Source: Lachnospiraceae bacterium (GTDB lineage Bacteria; Bacillota; Clostridia; Lachnospirales; Lachnospiraceae). Taken from it: a DNA stretch of 64,000 nt. The notes beneath the pieces were generated by a model, which saw only the letters and a program-made list of their open reading frames with translations, made no database searches and was not told the DNA's origin. The translations under genes and the position numbers were made by a program. Location: assembly GCA_017520425.1 (NCBI GenBank), contig JAFXFO010000034.1:1-64000 (forward strand), written 5' to 3'. Shown here one piece after another: positions 34,743 through 44,123 of this stretch (position 1 is the stretch's first letter; each line of letters opens with the position of its first letter).

Positions 34743-37229
34743 ATGGCAGGTAACAGACCAAGGTCAAGAGAGAAAAATGTGACAGGGGGTAGCAAAGGCG
34801 TAAAACGCCGCGGAACAGGCTTGGGAACAGGTTCGGTAGGAGGCAGCAGCTCTTACGGCCCAAGCTCCGTGTCAAGCGGTTCTTTTGAAAGCAGTGCCGG
34901 CGGTTCGGGACGTAAGGTAACCCGTGCCGGTGGCGGAAAGAGTCCCTTGCTGATTATTATTCTGGCAGTTGTGTTATTAGGTGGTGGCGGAGGATTAAGT
35001 AGTTTGCTTCCTGCATTGCTTGGGGGTGGTGGCTCCGGAAGTGAACAGTCTATCGTAGGTGATGTGCTGGATTCTGTAGTGGGCAATAACACCGGAACAA
35101 GTACCAATACAAATACCGGTAATTCTACCAACACAGGAAGTTTGTTATCCGGCTTAGGTTCCTTGTTAAACAGCGGAACCACCAGTACCGGTTGGGAGCT
35201 GGGTGCCAATACAGGTAAGCTGGATAAAACCGTGGCAAAGGAAGCCAGAGATAAGAGAACCGAAATCAAGGGTAAGGGCAAGGATGAAGTAACCATTATG
35301 GTCTACATGTGCGGTACGGACTTGGAGTCCCGTTCCGGTATGGGTACCTCTGATTTGCAGGAAATGTTGAATGCAGATTTGGGCGACAAAGTGAACCTGA
35401 TTGTTTATACCGGTGGTTGTAAGGGCTGGAAGAACAATGTGGTAAGCAATAGCAAGAACCAGATTTATCAGATTAAGAATGGAAAGATGCAGCTTCTGAA
35501 GGAAGAGTCAGCGGTTTCCATGACGGACCCGGATACTCTTACCAACTTTATCAAGTGGAGTACCAAGAATTATCCGGCCAACAGAAATCAGTTGATTTTC
35601 TGGGATCACGGCGGTGGCTCCATCAGTGGTTTTGGCTATGATGAAAAGTTTAAAAATACCGGTTCCATGAACCTGGCAGAAATCAACCAGGCTTTAAAGA
35701 AGGCCGGTGTAACCTATGATTTTGTGGGCTTTGATGCTTGTCTGATGGCTACTTTGGAAAATGCATTGATGCTGACTTCTTATGCGGATTATATGATTGC
35801 ATCGGAGGAAACAGAACCCGGTGTGGGTTGGTATTATACGGACTGGCTGACTGCACTTTCAGAGAATACTTCCATGTCTACCATTGAGATTGGTAAGAAT
35901 ATCGTAGATGATTTTGTGGATACCTGTGACAGCAAGTGCAGAGGTCAGAAGACAACCTTGTCCGTTGTGGATTTAGCTGAGTTGGAAGCTACTGTTCCGG
36001 ATGAGTTTAAGGGATTTGCAAAGTCTGCAAGTGAGTTGATTCAGGAGGATGATTACCAGACCGTATCCGATGCCCGCTACAACACCAGAGAGTTTGCGGC
36101 ATCCAATGGTATCGACCAGGTGGATTTGGTACATTTGGCACAGAATATAGGTACAGAAGAGGGAGAAGAACTGGCAGAAGCTCTACTGGGCGCTGTGAAA
36201 TACAACCGTACCTCCTCTAATATGACTAATGCATACGGTATTTCTATTTACTTCCCGTATAAGAAGGTTTCTACCGTGGACCAGGCAGTGAATACTTATG
36301 AAGCCATCGGTATGGATGAAGAATACATGCGTTGTATTCAGGAGTTTGCCAGCCTGGAAGTGGGCGGTCAGACCTCGGCCGGCGGTACTTCTTCACCCAT
36401 TCCTTCCCTCATGGGTACCTTGTTGGGAGGCGGCTCAAGCAGCGGCGGAAGCTCGGATATGATTGCAGAATTGTTAGGCGGATTCCTGACCGGTCAGTAC
36501 GGCAGAGTTGCCGGATTAGACAGAAGCAACACCAGCTTTATGGAAGAGAGCGGTATGGAAACCGAGGCTATGGCTGAGTATCTGGCGGATAACTACTTTG
36601 ATGCATCCCAGCTGGTTTGGAGTAAGGACAGCCAGGGCAGAAGAATCCTGCAAATGAGCGAAAAGCAGTGGAGTCTGGTGCATAGTCTGGAGCTGAATAT
36701 GTTCTATGACGATGGCGAGGGCTATGTGGACTTAGGATATGATAATGTATTCGAATTTGACGAGCAGGGATGTCTGCTTGGTGATACGGACAGAACCTGG
36801 CTTGCTATCAACGGCCAGCCGGTAGCGTACTACTATGAGGATACCGTGGATGATGGTACCAATTATACCATCACCGGTCATGTACCCGTGCTTCTGAACG
36901 GAGAGCGAGCAAACCTGATTTTGGTATTTGACAACGAAAATCCTTACGGTTATATTGCAGGTGCCCGTACCGATTATGTGGAGGGCGAAACTGAAACCGT
37001 GGCTAAGGGTATGGAAGCACTTCAGGTAGGTGATACCTTAGACTTTATCTGTGATTATTATACCTATGACGGTGAGTATGAGGATAGCTATTTCCTGGGT
37101 GAGCAGATGATTGTGTCAGAGAATATGACCATCAGTAACGTAGATGTGGGAGAAGGTGCTGTAAAAGTGACCTATCGTTTTACCGATATCTACAATCAGC
37201 ATTATTGGACACCTGCCTTTACTCAGTAA
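34743..37229 (+). CDS. Membrane-anchored clostripain-family (C11) protease
   Basis: 828-residue protein. A positively charged, Gly/Ser-rich cytoplasmic tail (residues 1-66) is followed by a membrane helix (LLIIILAVVLLGGGG) and a Gly/Asn/Thr linker, so it is a type-II membrane protein facing outward. Residues ~185-540 are a clostripain-like C11 peptidase: His289 in FWDHGGGSISGFGYD and Cys333 in FDACLM form the catalytic pair. A second Gly/Ser linker (~550-590) leads to a C-terminal beta-rich domain of unknown role. C11 proteases prefer Arg or Lys at P1 and usually self-activate. Target is unknown. Confidence 0.9.
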   Translation: MAGNRPRSREKNVTGGSKGVKRRGTGLGTGSVGGSSSYGPSSVSSGSFESSAGGSGRKVTRAGGGKSPLLIIILAVVLLGGGGGLSSLLPALLGGGGSGSEQSIVGDVLDSVVGNNTGTSTNTNTGNSTNTGSLLSGLGSLLNSGTTSTGWELGANTGKLDKTVAKEARDKRTEIKGKGKDEVTIMVYMCGTDLESRSGMGTSDLQEMLNADLGDKVNLIVYTGGCKGWKNNVVSNSKNQIYQIKNGKMQLLKEESAVSMTDPDTLTNFIKWSTKNYPANRNQLIFWDHGGGSISGFGYDEKFKNTGSMNLAEINQALKKAGVTYDFVGFDACLMATLENALMLTSYADYMIASEETEPGVGWYYTDWLTALSENTSMSTIEIGKNIVDDFVDTCDSKCRGQKTTLSVVDLAELEATVPDEFKGFAKSASELIQEDDYQTVSDARYNTREFAASNGIDQVDLVHLAQNIGTEEGEELAEALLGAVKYNRTSSNMTNAYGISIYFPYKKVSTVDQAVNTYEAIGMDEEYMRCIQEFASLEVGGQTSAGGTSSPIPSLMGTLLGGGSSSGGSSDMIAELLGGFLTGQYGRVAGLDRSNTSFMEESGMETEAMAEYLADNYFDASQLVWSKDSQGRRILQMSEKQWSLVHSLELNMFYDDGEGYVDLGYDNVFEFDEQGCLLGDTDRTWLAINGQPVAYYYEDTVDDGTNYTITGHVPVLLNGERANLILVFDNENPYGYIAGARTDYVEGETETVAKGMEALQVGDTLDFICDYYTYDGEYEDSYFLGEQMIVSENMTISNVDVGEGAVKVTYRFTDIYNQHYWTPAFTQ

Positions 37230-37246
37230 CAGGAGAGAATAAATCT

Positions 37247-38089
37247 ATGCGAACAACAGAAGAAATGTTGGAGTTAATATTAAATGTGGCAAAGGAAGAC
37301 CCGGATATCAGAGCTGTTCTGATGTCCGGGTCTCGGGCAAATAAGGACTGTCCCGTAGATAAGTATCAGGATTTTGATATTGTGTACTTTGTGAAGGACG
37401 TGCAACCTTACTGGGACAATATGTCCTGGATAGAAGAGAAATTCGGCAAGCCTATACTGGTGCAAAAGCCGGAAAGTATAGAGTTGATACCACCGGACGC
37501 TGATGGAAACTATATGTATCTGATGCTGTTTGAAGATGGGAACCGCATCGATTTGCAGTTTACAGCTTCACCCTATGTGGATGATGGAGAGCCGGTGGTT
37601 TTGCTTCTGGATAAGGATGGAACCTTCCCGGATATCAAGGTGCAAGAGGATTTCTGGTATGTGCGTAAGCCAAGTCAAAAATACTTTGCAGATTGTTGCA
37701 ATGAGTTCCATTGGTGTTTGAACAATGTGACCAAAGGAATTGCCAGGGATGAGCTTTCTTATGCTATGAAGCAGTTGAATGAATATGTCCGGGATATGCT
37801 GGTTATTATGTTACAGTGGTATGTGGGTACCCGGCATGATTTTCAGGTATCGCCAGGTAAGGAAGGCAAATATTTTAAGAAATATCTGCCGGAGGAACTT
37901 TATGAGCGTTTCCGAAAGACCTACTCTGATGCGGACTATGAGCATATGTGGGAGGCTGCTTTTGAGATGCTGTATCTCTTTGGAGATGTGGCAAGAGATA
38001 TGGCAGAGAAGCTTGGATTTGCATATGATGAAGAGGAAGAACAGGGCATCGAGAAGTATATGAAGATGGTGAGAAGTGGGGAAATATAG
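37247..38089 (+). CDS. ANT(6)-like aminoglycoside 6-adenylyltransferase
   Basis: 280-residue nucleotidyltransferase of the AadE/AadK type. The active site shows MSGSRAN with the metal-binding DFDIVYFV, and later DGNRIDLQF supplies the third Asp; FWYVRKPSQKYFADCCNEF and the C-terminal helices match the family. Members adenylylate streptomycin at position 6, but chromosomal homologues need not confer resistance. There are no mobile-element marks and codon use looks like the neighbours. ATG 37247 follows GGAGAG. It lies between the clostripain gene and a lipoprotein gene, in what looks like a continuous transcript. Confidence 0.85.
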   Translation: MRTTEEMLELILNVAKEDPDIRAVLMSGSRANKDCPVDKYQDFDIVYFVKDVQPYWDNMSWIEEKFGKPILVQKPESIELIPPDADGNYMYLMLFEDGNRIDLQFTASPYVDDGEPVVLLLDKDGTFPDIKVQEDFWYVRKPSQKYFADCCNEFHWCLNNVTKGIARDELSYAMKQLNEYVRDMLVIMLQWYVGTRHDFQVSPGKEGKYFKKYLPEELYERFRKTYSDADYEHMWEAAFEMLYLFGDVARDMAEKLGFAYDEEEEQGIEKYMKMVRSGEI

Positions 38090-38090
38090 T

Positions 38091-38576
38091 TTGAGGACTA
38101 AAAAGATTTTTTTATGTTTTATGGTGGGAATCCTTTTAACCGGTTGCGGAAATTCTGATTCGGGGGAGAAGGATGTAGTAGTGGTAGAACAAATTCCTGT
38201 GAAAGAGGAAGGAAAGCCTCAAGAAGAAAGTATAATAGCACAGGAGACAATCTTGGACGATGCGCTATATATTGGGGAATATCTGGATGAGAACAAGGAA
38301 CCGAATCTGGAGATTGCGAAAGGTGAGGATGGCAAATATAAGGTGCAAATCGGTATCTTCCGCTTAGCCAGTTTCGATGATGGCATGGGAGAATTGACTG
38401 AGGAGGGAATGCATTTTACCGCTACGGATATGGCGGGAGATCCCATCCGTGGTATTATCACCGTAGAAAATGGAGTTGCTACCGTAACCTTTACAGATTC
38501 CACCTGGGAATACATCGAGAACGGAGCAAGTTATGAATATACAAAAAGTTCGGATGAACCGAGGGCTTGGGAGTAA
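38091..38576 (+). CDS. Small lipoprotein of unknown function
   Basis: 161-residue predicted lipoprotein: charged start MRTKK, hydrophobic segment and lipobox LLTGC with lipidated Cys19, followed by an acidic linker and a C-terminal beta-rich domain of about 90 residues (YIGEYLDENKEPNLEIAKGE, ATVTFTDSTWEYIENG). I choose TTG 38091, which has GGGG 8 bases upstream and gives a clean signal peptide; GTG 38076 is in frame but lies inside the previous gene. No family is recognised. The PHP-domain gene begins one base after its stop codon. Confidence 0.75.
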   Translation: MRTKKIFLCFMVGILLTGCGNSDSGEKDVVVVEQIPVKEEGKPQEESIIAQETILDDALYIGEYLDENKEPNLEIAKGEDGKYKVQIGIFRLASFDDGMGELTEEGMHFTATDMAGDPIRGIITVENGVATVTFTDSTWEYIENGASYEYTKSSDEPRAWE

Positions 38577-38577
38577 T

Positions 38578-39420
38578 ATGAGTATAGATTTGCATATGCA
38601 TTCCGTATATTCAGATGGGGTATGGACTCCGGTTGAATTGGTGAAGAGTGCGAAAGAAAAACAATTGTCGGCAATAGCGTTGACGGACCATGATACCATT
38701 GCCGGTTTACAGGAGACGAGAGAACAGGCTGAATTAGCCGGTATCCGGTTTGTCAATGGCGTGGAGATAAATTCACATTATTATTTAAATAATAAAAAAC
38801 GAAATATTCATGTGTTAGGCTATCTCTTTGATCCGGAGAAGTTGGAGCCTTATATGATGCAGTTGAAGGAAGTGCGGGATGAACATAATGAGGCCATTCG
38901 AAGGGCATTAAGGGTTCATGGGATAGAAATCAGCTATGAAGATATGAATCTTCCCTCAGAGCATAGCATGGTAAACCGTTTATATTTTGCAGAGGCATTG
39001 GTTCGAAAAGGATATGCGGAAAATGTAAAAGAAGCGCTGGCAAAATATTTACGAAAAGGCGGTATCGCCTATGTGGAGGGCAATTACCCTCCTTTTAGAG
39101 AAGTGGCTGAGAAAATAAAAGAAGCAGGAGGCCTTGTGGTACTGGCACATCCGGGAGAATCATCCCTGACAGATGAAGAAGCGGAACGTTTGTTAGATGA
39201 ACTGGTATTTCAAGGTTTAGACGGAGTGGAATGTATTCACCCTTCTCATAGCAATGAATATGCGTCAAAAGTGATAAAATGGGCGAAAGAGAAAGGGCTG
39301 TTAATGACCGGCGGAAGCGATTCCCATGGTGCAGGCACAGCACTTGGATACGGTGGCGGTGGCATGAAGATTCCGGAGAATTTTTATGACGAACTGCTAC
39401 TTAGAAAAAAGACCAATTAA
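38578..39420 (+). CDS. PHP-domain phosphoesterase (TrpH-like)
   Basis: 280-residue PHP metal-dependent phosphoesterase of the RNase AM/TrpH type. Metal ligands: DLHMHSVYSDG (HxH), LTDHDTIAG, the Glu/His region GVEINSHYY, LAHPGE and GGSDSHG near the C-terminus. Relatives hydrolyse 3',5'-nucleoside bisphosphates or RNA 5' ends. ATG 38578 follows GGGAG and lies directly after the lipoprotein stop; upstream in-frame ATG codons fall inside that gene and are rejected. Confidence 0.92.
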   Translation: MSIDLHMHSVYSDGVWTPVELVKSAKEKQLSAIALTDHDTIAGLQETREQAELAGIRFVNGVEINSHYYLNNKKRNIHVLGYLFDPEKLEPYMMQLKEVRDEHNEAIRRALRVHGIEISYEDMNLPSEHSMVNRLYFAEALVRKGYAENVKEALAKYLRKGGIAYVEGNYPPFREVAEKIKEAGGLVVLAHPGESSLTDEEAERLLDELVFQGLDGVECIHPSHSNEYASKVIKWAKEKGLLMTGGSDSHGAGTALGYGGGGMKIPENFYDELLLRKKTN

Positions 39421-39443
39421 GATAATAATGGGAGGTTACAAAC

Positions 39444-40523
39444 ATGACAACAGTAAATACACCAATTAAAATCGGAAGCTACACATTGAAGAACCGAATC
39501 ACCTTTGCACCAACGGTGAAGTTTGATTTTACGGATGATTCGGGAGTGGCGACACAGAAGCTGATAGACCATTATGTGGAAAGAGCCAAGGGCGGATGTG
39601 GCCTTATTTGTGTGGAAGCAACGGCGGTGGTACCAGGTGGAAGATTTGGCAAGAATCATATGGGACTGTGGTGTGATGAGCAGATAGAAGGACATAAGAA
39701 GATTACGGAAGGCTGCCATGCGTATGGTTGCGTCATGATTATCCAGTTGAATCATACGGGCTATACCTCCAATCCGGAGTGTGGTCCGGCTATCGGCCCT
39801 TCAGCCATTACCAGACAGGGCTTCCGTGGGGAGTATACCACCGTGGAAATGAGTGTGGAAGAAATTCATGCTATGCAGCAGGCTTTTGTGGATGCGGCAG
39901 TCCGTGCCAAGAAGGCAGGATATGACGGAGTTCAGTTCCATGGCTGTCACGGCTATCTGATCAATCAGTTCATGTCCCCCAATACCAATTTCAGAACAGA
40001 TGCATATGGTGGCAGTGCAGAAAACAGGGCACGCTTCTGTACGGAAATGATGGAAAAGGTACGAGAGCTTTGCGGACCGGAGTTTTTGATATCCATCCGT
40101 ACTTCCGGTTGTGAGGATACTTTGGAGGAAGCAATCGCCATGGCAGAGGAATATGTAAAGGCCGGTTGTGAGTATTTGCAGGTGTCTTCCGGTTTGTCTT
40201 CCTTAGATAGCGTAAAGCCTTATAAAGACGAAAAAGTAAGTGATATTCAGAGTCTGGGTGTGTATTTTAAGGAGCATTTTAAGGGTCGTGTGCCGGTTTC
40301 CTGCGTGGGTGGATTGACCACGCCGGAGCAGGTAGAATATCTGATTGAAAAGGAATACATAGATACCGTGGATGTGGCCAGAGCCATCCTGGCGGATCCT
40401 GAGTTTGCCAATGCAGTGGCAGAGCATAAGGAATATACCAAGTGCTTCGGCTGTCAGGCATGCCAGTACGGACCTTTTACCCAGCATAAATGCCCGGCAG
40501 AGATTGTGAGACTTAGGAAGTAG
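39444..40523 (+). CDS. Old-yellow-enzyme-type NADH:flavin oxidoreductase with Fe-S motif
   Basis: 359-residue FMN-dependent reductase of the old yellow enzyme fold. Signatures: the N-terminal LKNRITFAPT, MIIQLNHTGY, GVQFHGCHGYLINQFMSP with TDAYGGSAENRARF, and the C-terminal VDVARAILADPEF. After the barrel comes CFGCQACQYGPFTQHKC, a Cys cluster like the [4Fe-4S] site of 2,4-dienoyl-CoA reductases, but the NAD-binding C-terminal half of those ~650-residue enzymes is missing. So it should reduce activated double bonds with an outside electron donor. ATG 39444 follows GGGAGG. Confidence 0.88.
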   Translation: MTTVNTPIKIGSYTLKNRITFAPTVKFDFTDDSGVATQKLIDHYVERAKGGCGLICVEATAVVPGGRFGKNHMGLWCDEQIEGHKKITEGCHAYGCVMIIQLNHTGYTSNPECGPAIGPSAITRQGFRGEYTTVEMSVEEIHAMQQAFVDAAVRAKKAGYDGVQFHGCHGYLINQFMSPNTNFRTDAYGGSAENRARFCTEMMEKVRELCGPEFLISIRTSGCEDTLEEAIAMAEEYVKAGCEYLQVSSGLSSLDSVKPYKDEKVSDIQSLGVYFKEHFKGRVPVSCVGGLTTPEQVEYLIEKEYIDTVDVARAILADPEFANAVAEHKEYTKCFGCQACQYGPFTQHKCPAEIVRLRK

Positions 40524-40533
40524 GGGGGAGCCT

Positions 40534-41178
40534 ATGAATTACGAAGAACTGTTTGCCTATGTAAAGGATGAGCTTACGGCTTATGACAGCCATGGGGGAG
40601 TAGCCAAAACCCGAATCAAATACAGCCGTTATGACCATACCGTGAGAGTCTATAACTGGGCCATGATTTTGGCAGAAGACTATAAAGATACCATAGATAT
40701 GGAGGTTTTGCAGATTGCTACGATTTTTCATGATATCGGATATGGCCTGAATAAGGATGACATGGATCATCATGCAGCGGACGGGGCGGTGCTTTGCAGA
40801 GAGTATTTGGAGAGTATCGGATATCCGCAAGATAAGGCGGATTTTATTTGTGAACTGATTGCAAGACATTCCGATAAGGATTGCATGCATTCGGAAGAGA
40901 TTCCTCTGGAGCTGGTACTTTTGATGGAAGCGGATTTATTAGATGATACGGGAGCTCATGGAATTATCATGGATGCATGGATTCGGTCTACCAGAGAGGA
41001 TGTGAGCTTCGAGACAATCTTAAAACATATTAAAAAGTTTACCCAAAAGCGGATGCAGGATAACCCTATGCGAACAAAGAAAGCCTATGAGATTTGGGAA
41101 GATAAGAAAGAGCTGACCAATCGCTTTGTGGAGTCGCTTACGGTGGATTTGTATGGAAATTTGGAAAATGGAATATAA
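40534..41178 (+). CDS. HD-domain hydrolase
   Basis: 214-residue HD-superfamily protein. The metal motif is H...HD...D: YDHTVRVYNWA, TIFHDIGYG, DHHAADGAVL and MEADLLDD. Such proteins hydrolyse phosphate esters of nucleotides; no substrate is evident. ATG 40534 follows GGGGAG, 10 bases after the flavin oxidoreductase stop, so they are probably cotranscribed. A strong terminator at 41185 ends the run of genes that starts with yvcK. Confidence 0.9.
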   Translation: MNYEELFAYVKDELTAYDSHGGVAKTRIKYSRYDHTVRVYNWAMILAEDYKDTIDMEVLQIATIFHDIGYGLNKDDMDHHAADGAVLCREYLESIGYPQDKADFICELIARHSDKDCMHSEEIPLELVLLMEADLLDDTGAHGIIMDAWIRSTREDVSFETILKHIKKFTQKRMQDNPMRTKKAYEIWEDKKELTNRFVESLTVDLYGNLENGI

Positions 41179-41184
41179 AGAAAG

Positions 41185-41223
41185 AAGAAGCCTTCTGTAT
41201 ATCAGGAGGCTTCTTGCTTTTTT
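41185..41223 (+). terminator. Terminator after the HD-domain gene
   Basis: AAGAAGCCTTCTG (41185-41197), TATAT loop, CAGGAGGCTTCTT (41203-41215), then GCTTTTTT. Confidence 0.88.
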
Positions 41224-41237
41224 CGACTAATCAGCTT

Positions 41238-42020
41238 TTATTCTTCCTTTGATACGGCACAAATGATTGCACGTCCTGTGGCTTCGCTGATGGGATTGCC
41301 GGAATAGTCGCCGTATTCCCTTTCGATACGAAAGCCTTCATCCTTCAACCAAGTATGTACCTGTTCTAACAATACATAATGCTTTACGGATGGTATTTCC
41401 TTCCGGATTTTTACACCGGTTGATGTTTCGAGCTCATAGCACCGAGTGGCATGAATCATGCCTGTTTCTGCATCATAGGTACTGTTGCTCAGAAGCATGG
41501 TACCGCTTGTTCCCTGACTGTCAGTTCCCTGCCAAATAATACGTTCTCCGGAATATACAAACCACTGCTTAGGATGATAGGTTTGATTGTAGTCAATATA
41601 AAGTATTCCACCCGGTTTTAAGGCGGATTTTGCCTTTTTAATCAACAACCGCTGAGCATATTCCGGACTCTCTTCTGATATGATATTCATGAGGAAGTTG
41701 CCGGCAATGACTACGGCATCATAATCATTTCCCCAGTCTTCGGCAATCACATCTGCCATTTTCCAGGTAATGTTATCCATACCTTCTGCTTTGGAAGGTA
41801 TTTTGGCAAGCATGGATTCATCCAAATCCAGGCCTGTTACGGTATGTCCGGCCTTCGCCAGAGGCACCAAAATACGTCCGCTGCCACAAGCAATTTCCAA
41901 TACATGCTTGGGGGTGGTACCGAGACATTTAAGTAAAAATTCCACATCTGCCGTTTCTGTTTCATCAATCTCATACATATCTGCAGACCAATCTGCAATG
42001 ATTTTTTCTTTGTTAATCAC
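41238..42020 (-). CDS. Class I SAM-dependent methyltransferase
   Basis: 260-residue methyltransferase with the SAM-binding motif I LEIACGSGRILVPLAKAG (residues ~41-58), the acidic motif II TGLDLDESML and the later YDAVVIAGNFLMN and ALKPGGILYIDYN segments. Substrate is not determinable. The start codon is GTG 42020, preceded by GGAGG with 6-base spacing. Upstream on the same strand, a 9-bp inverted repeat (42041-42070) flanks a TATAAT, suggesting that promoter access is controlled. It faces the HD-domain gene across a terminator. Confidence 0.9.
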   Translation of the reverse strand: MINKEKIIADWSADMYEIDETETADVEFLLKCLGTTPKHVLEIACGSGRILVPLAKAGHTVTGLDLDESMLAKIPSKAEGMDNITWKMADVIAEDWGNDYDAVVIAGNFLMNIISEESPEYAQRLLIKKAKSALKPGGILYIDYNQTYHPKQWFVYSGERIIWQGTDSQGTSGTMLLSNSTYDAETGMIHATRCYELETSTGVKIRKEIPSVKHYVLLEQVHTWLKDEGFRIEREYGDYSGNPISEATGRAIICAVSKEE

Positions 42021-42040
42021 TTTTTTCCTCCGTTTTCGTG

Positions 42041-42070
42041 CAGGAGGATTAGATTATAGTCATCCTCCTG
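42041..42070 (-). promoter_or_regulatory. Inverted repeat around the methyltransferase -10 box
   Basis: CAGGAGGAT (42041-42049) and ATCCTCCTG (42062-42070) form a 9-bp dyad with a 12-base spacer; read on the minus strand the spacer contains TATAAT. It could be an operator or an mRNA hairpin near the ribosome binding site. The remaining ~400 bases to 42452 show no gene or further structure I can support. Confidence 0.4.
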
Positions 42071-42449
42071 ATGGTTGTTCGGTTATCTATTGTTTTTCTC
42101 ATATCATATCACCCTTTCTTTTTGTTGATGTTTTTATTTTAGCACAGTCGATGAACGGATGCAAGTGATGGGGGAATGGGAGGTTGCTGATGTGTGAAAG
42201 GTGTACTTAAAAGTATCTATAGATAAGGATTGAAAGAAATTGTATCCATATTTGCCTAATAAGTGGTACTGCTTGTCTATGATGTTTTCTAGGGATACTT
42301 TTGGGGGATAAATTATAGGAAAAAGCAGTGAAATTTACACGCAAACGGGTACCAAAATGACAAATATTTTTCTATAGACCGAGTTGCCTGATTGAGTCGG
42401 TATGCAGCTGAGACGGAAACGAAAAATCTCTCCCTAAAAGCAATTTTTA

Positions 42450-42458
42450 TGGTATACT
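42450..42458 (+). promoter_or_regulatory. Extended -10 promoter of the serine hydrolase
   Basis: TGGTATACT: an extended -10 (TGn) joined to TATACT at 42453-42458; no recognisable -35. The ATG is 33 bases downstream. Confidence 0.5.
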
Positions 42459-42490
42459 TTATGTATTGTAGGATGTTTAGGAGGTACATT

Positions 42491-43663
42491 ATGGCAAATA
42501 CAAAGAATTTGGACAGATTATTGGAAAGTTTTATAGAGAATGGACTGCCCGGCTGCGGCTTGCAGATTTGTAAGGACGGCAATACCATATATGAGGGGTA
42601 TGCAGGGTATTCCGATATTGAGAAGAATATATCGGTGACGGCGGACAGCTTGTTTCGACAGGCATCCATGTCAAAGCTGCCTTTGTATACCACCATGATG
42701 ATGCTTTATGAGAGAGGGTATTTCCTTCTTTCGGACCCTATATCGAATTATTTTCCGGAGTGGAAGACTTCTAAGAAATACATACGTCACCCTAATGGTT
42801 ACCTGGTAGCAGTGCCTACGAAAAGACCGGTGACCATCGCCGATACCCTTTCCATGAAGTGCGGTCTGCCCTATTGTAATGCACCGGGCAAGACGGACAA
42901 TCCTACCATGCAGGCTATGATGGATGCCATGCAGCCCCTTTGGGATAAGGGACACTTCAACATCCGAGAGCAGGTAAGGGCCATGGCAGAGGTGCCCCAG
43001 CAGTTTGAGCCGGGAAGCCATTGGCTTTATGGCTTTTCCAGCGAGCTGGCAGCAGGTATTATCGAGGAGGTTTGTCAGAAATCCATTGATGATGTGTTTG
43101 AGGAAATGCTTTTTGACCCTTTGGAGATGCATGATACCCGTTCCCATTATTTCCCGGGAGCTAAGGAGCGTATGGTGACCTTATACGGCAAATCTCCGGA
43201 GAAAAAGCCGGTGCCTATCAACTTCCCGTTAGATGAGAAACATGAGCCGGGAGAGGAGCACCAATGCGGCTGGGCAAGACTTTTTGCCACCGTAAATGAT
43301 TATTCTAAATTGATGTCCATGCTGGCTTGCGGCGGTATGTATAAGGGCAGACAGATTATGGGCAGAAAAACCATTGACCTCATGCGTACCAATACCCTGA
43401 CCCCGGAAATGCAGCAGGATATTGAGGATACTTACAACGGCGGCTATGGTTACGGCTATGGTGTGCGTACTCTTATTGCACCGGAAAGAGGCCATCACAA
43501 TGGTTCTTTGGGAGCTTTCGGATGGACCGGAGGCTTTGGTACCTGGTGTGAGTCAGACCCTGCGGAAGGCTTGTCCATTGTGTATATGCACAATATGATA
43601 CCCAACGATGAGCAGTATTATCATTTGCGGGTAAGAAATGCAGCCTATGGATGTTTGGAATAA
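42491..43663 (+). CDS. Beta-lactamase-family serine hydrolase (EstB/class C-like)
   Basis: 390-residue cytoplasmic serine hydrolase of the beta-lactamase/transpeptidase superfamily. RQASMSKLPLYTTMMML holds the SxxK nucleophile motif, YGFSS occupies the YxN position (Tyr kept, Asn replaced), and HNGSLGAFGWTGGFGTW near the C-terminus matches the HxG region of esterase-type members. It is more likely an esterase than an antibiotic-degrading enzyme. The start is ATG 42491 with AGGAGG 6 bases upstream; the frame is open 33 codons further up without signals. No signal peptide is present. Confidence 0.9.
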   Translation: MANTKNLDRLLESFIENGLPGCGLQICKDGNTIYEGYAGYSDIEKNISVTADSLFRQASMSKLPLYTTMMMLYERGYFLLSDPISNYFPEWKTSKKYIRHPNGYLVAVPTKRPVTIADTLSMKCGLPYCNAPGKTDNPTMQAMMDAMQPLWDKGHFNIREQVRAMAEVPQQFEPGSHWLYGFSSELAAGIIEEVCQKSIDDVFEEMLFDPLEMHDTRSHYFPGAKERMVTLYGKSPEKKPVPINFPLDEKHEPGEEHQCGWARLFATVNDYSKLMSMLACGGMYKGRQIMGRKTIDLMRTNTLTPEMQQDIEDTYNGGYGYGYGVRTLIAPERGHHNGSLGAFGWTGGFGTWCESDPAEGLSIVYMHNMIPNDEQYYHLRVRNAAYGCLE

Positions 43664-43677
43664 GATGAGGATGGATT

Positions 43678-44112
43678 ATGGAATTATTAATGGTGCTGAT
43701 CATAGTGATTGTGCTATGTTTGGTTTTGAATATTAGTCTGAATTACATTGTGACCGGTATCCTGATCCTGGCGGGTGTAGGTGCAGTGTTTTTTGCAGTA
43801 AGCTTTTTGTACTGCTTTGTGATGCTACTTTGTTCCAAGAAGAAAGTAGCAAGGTTTGTCCGCATCGGTCCCGCCAAGGGGGAACGATTTCAAGTGGCTT
43901 TTTATCTTGTGGAAGGAGTGGAATGTCCTTGCATGTTTCCCAGAGAGGCTGTGCTTACGGATAAATTGTATCGTACAGACAGGTCCTGCCGGGTAATGTG
44001 GCATCCCGGGAAGGGCAAAGTGTTTGACCGGTATGCCTGTGTCACCTGTGTGCTGGGACTGGCGGTTAGTGTGGCTTTGAGCGTGGGTACCATGATTGCA
44101 TTGATAGGATGA
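43678..44112 (+). CDS. Small membrane protein of unknown function
   Basis: 144-residue protein with two adjacent N-terminal helices (LLMVLIIVIVLCLVLNISL and ILILAGVGAVFFAVSFLYCF), a hydrophilic middle containing a Cys pair (VECPCMFPREAV), and a C-terminal helix (VTCVLGLAVSVALSVGTMIA). No family is recognised. It begins 15 bases after the serine hydrolase stop and its own stop overlaps the possible upstream start of the next gene, so the three form a probable operon. Possibly a YD-repeat protein partner, but this is a guess from position alone. Confidence 0.7.
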   Translation: MELLMVLIIVIVLCLVLNISLNYIVTGILILAGVGAVFFAVSFLYCFVMLLCSKKKVARFVRIGPAKGERFQVAFYLVEGVECPCMFPREAVLTDKLYRTDRSCRVMWHPGKGKVFDRYACVTCVLGLAVSVALSVGTMIALIG

Positions 44113-44123
44113 GGAAAAGGGGT

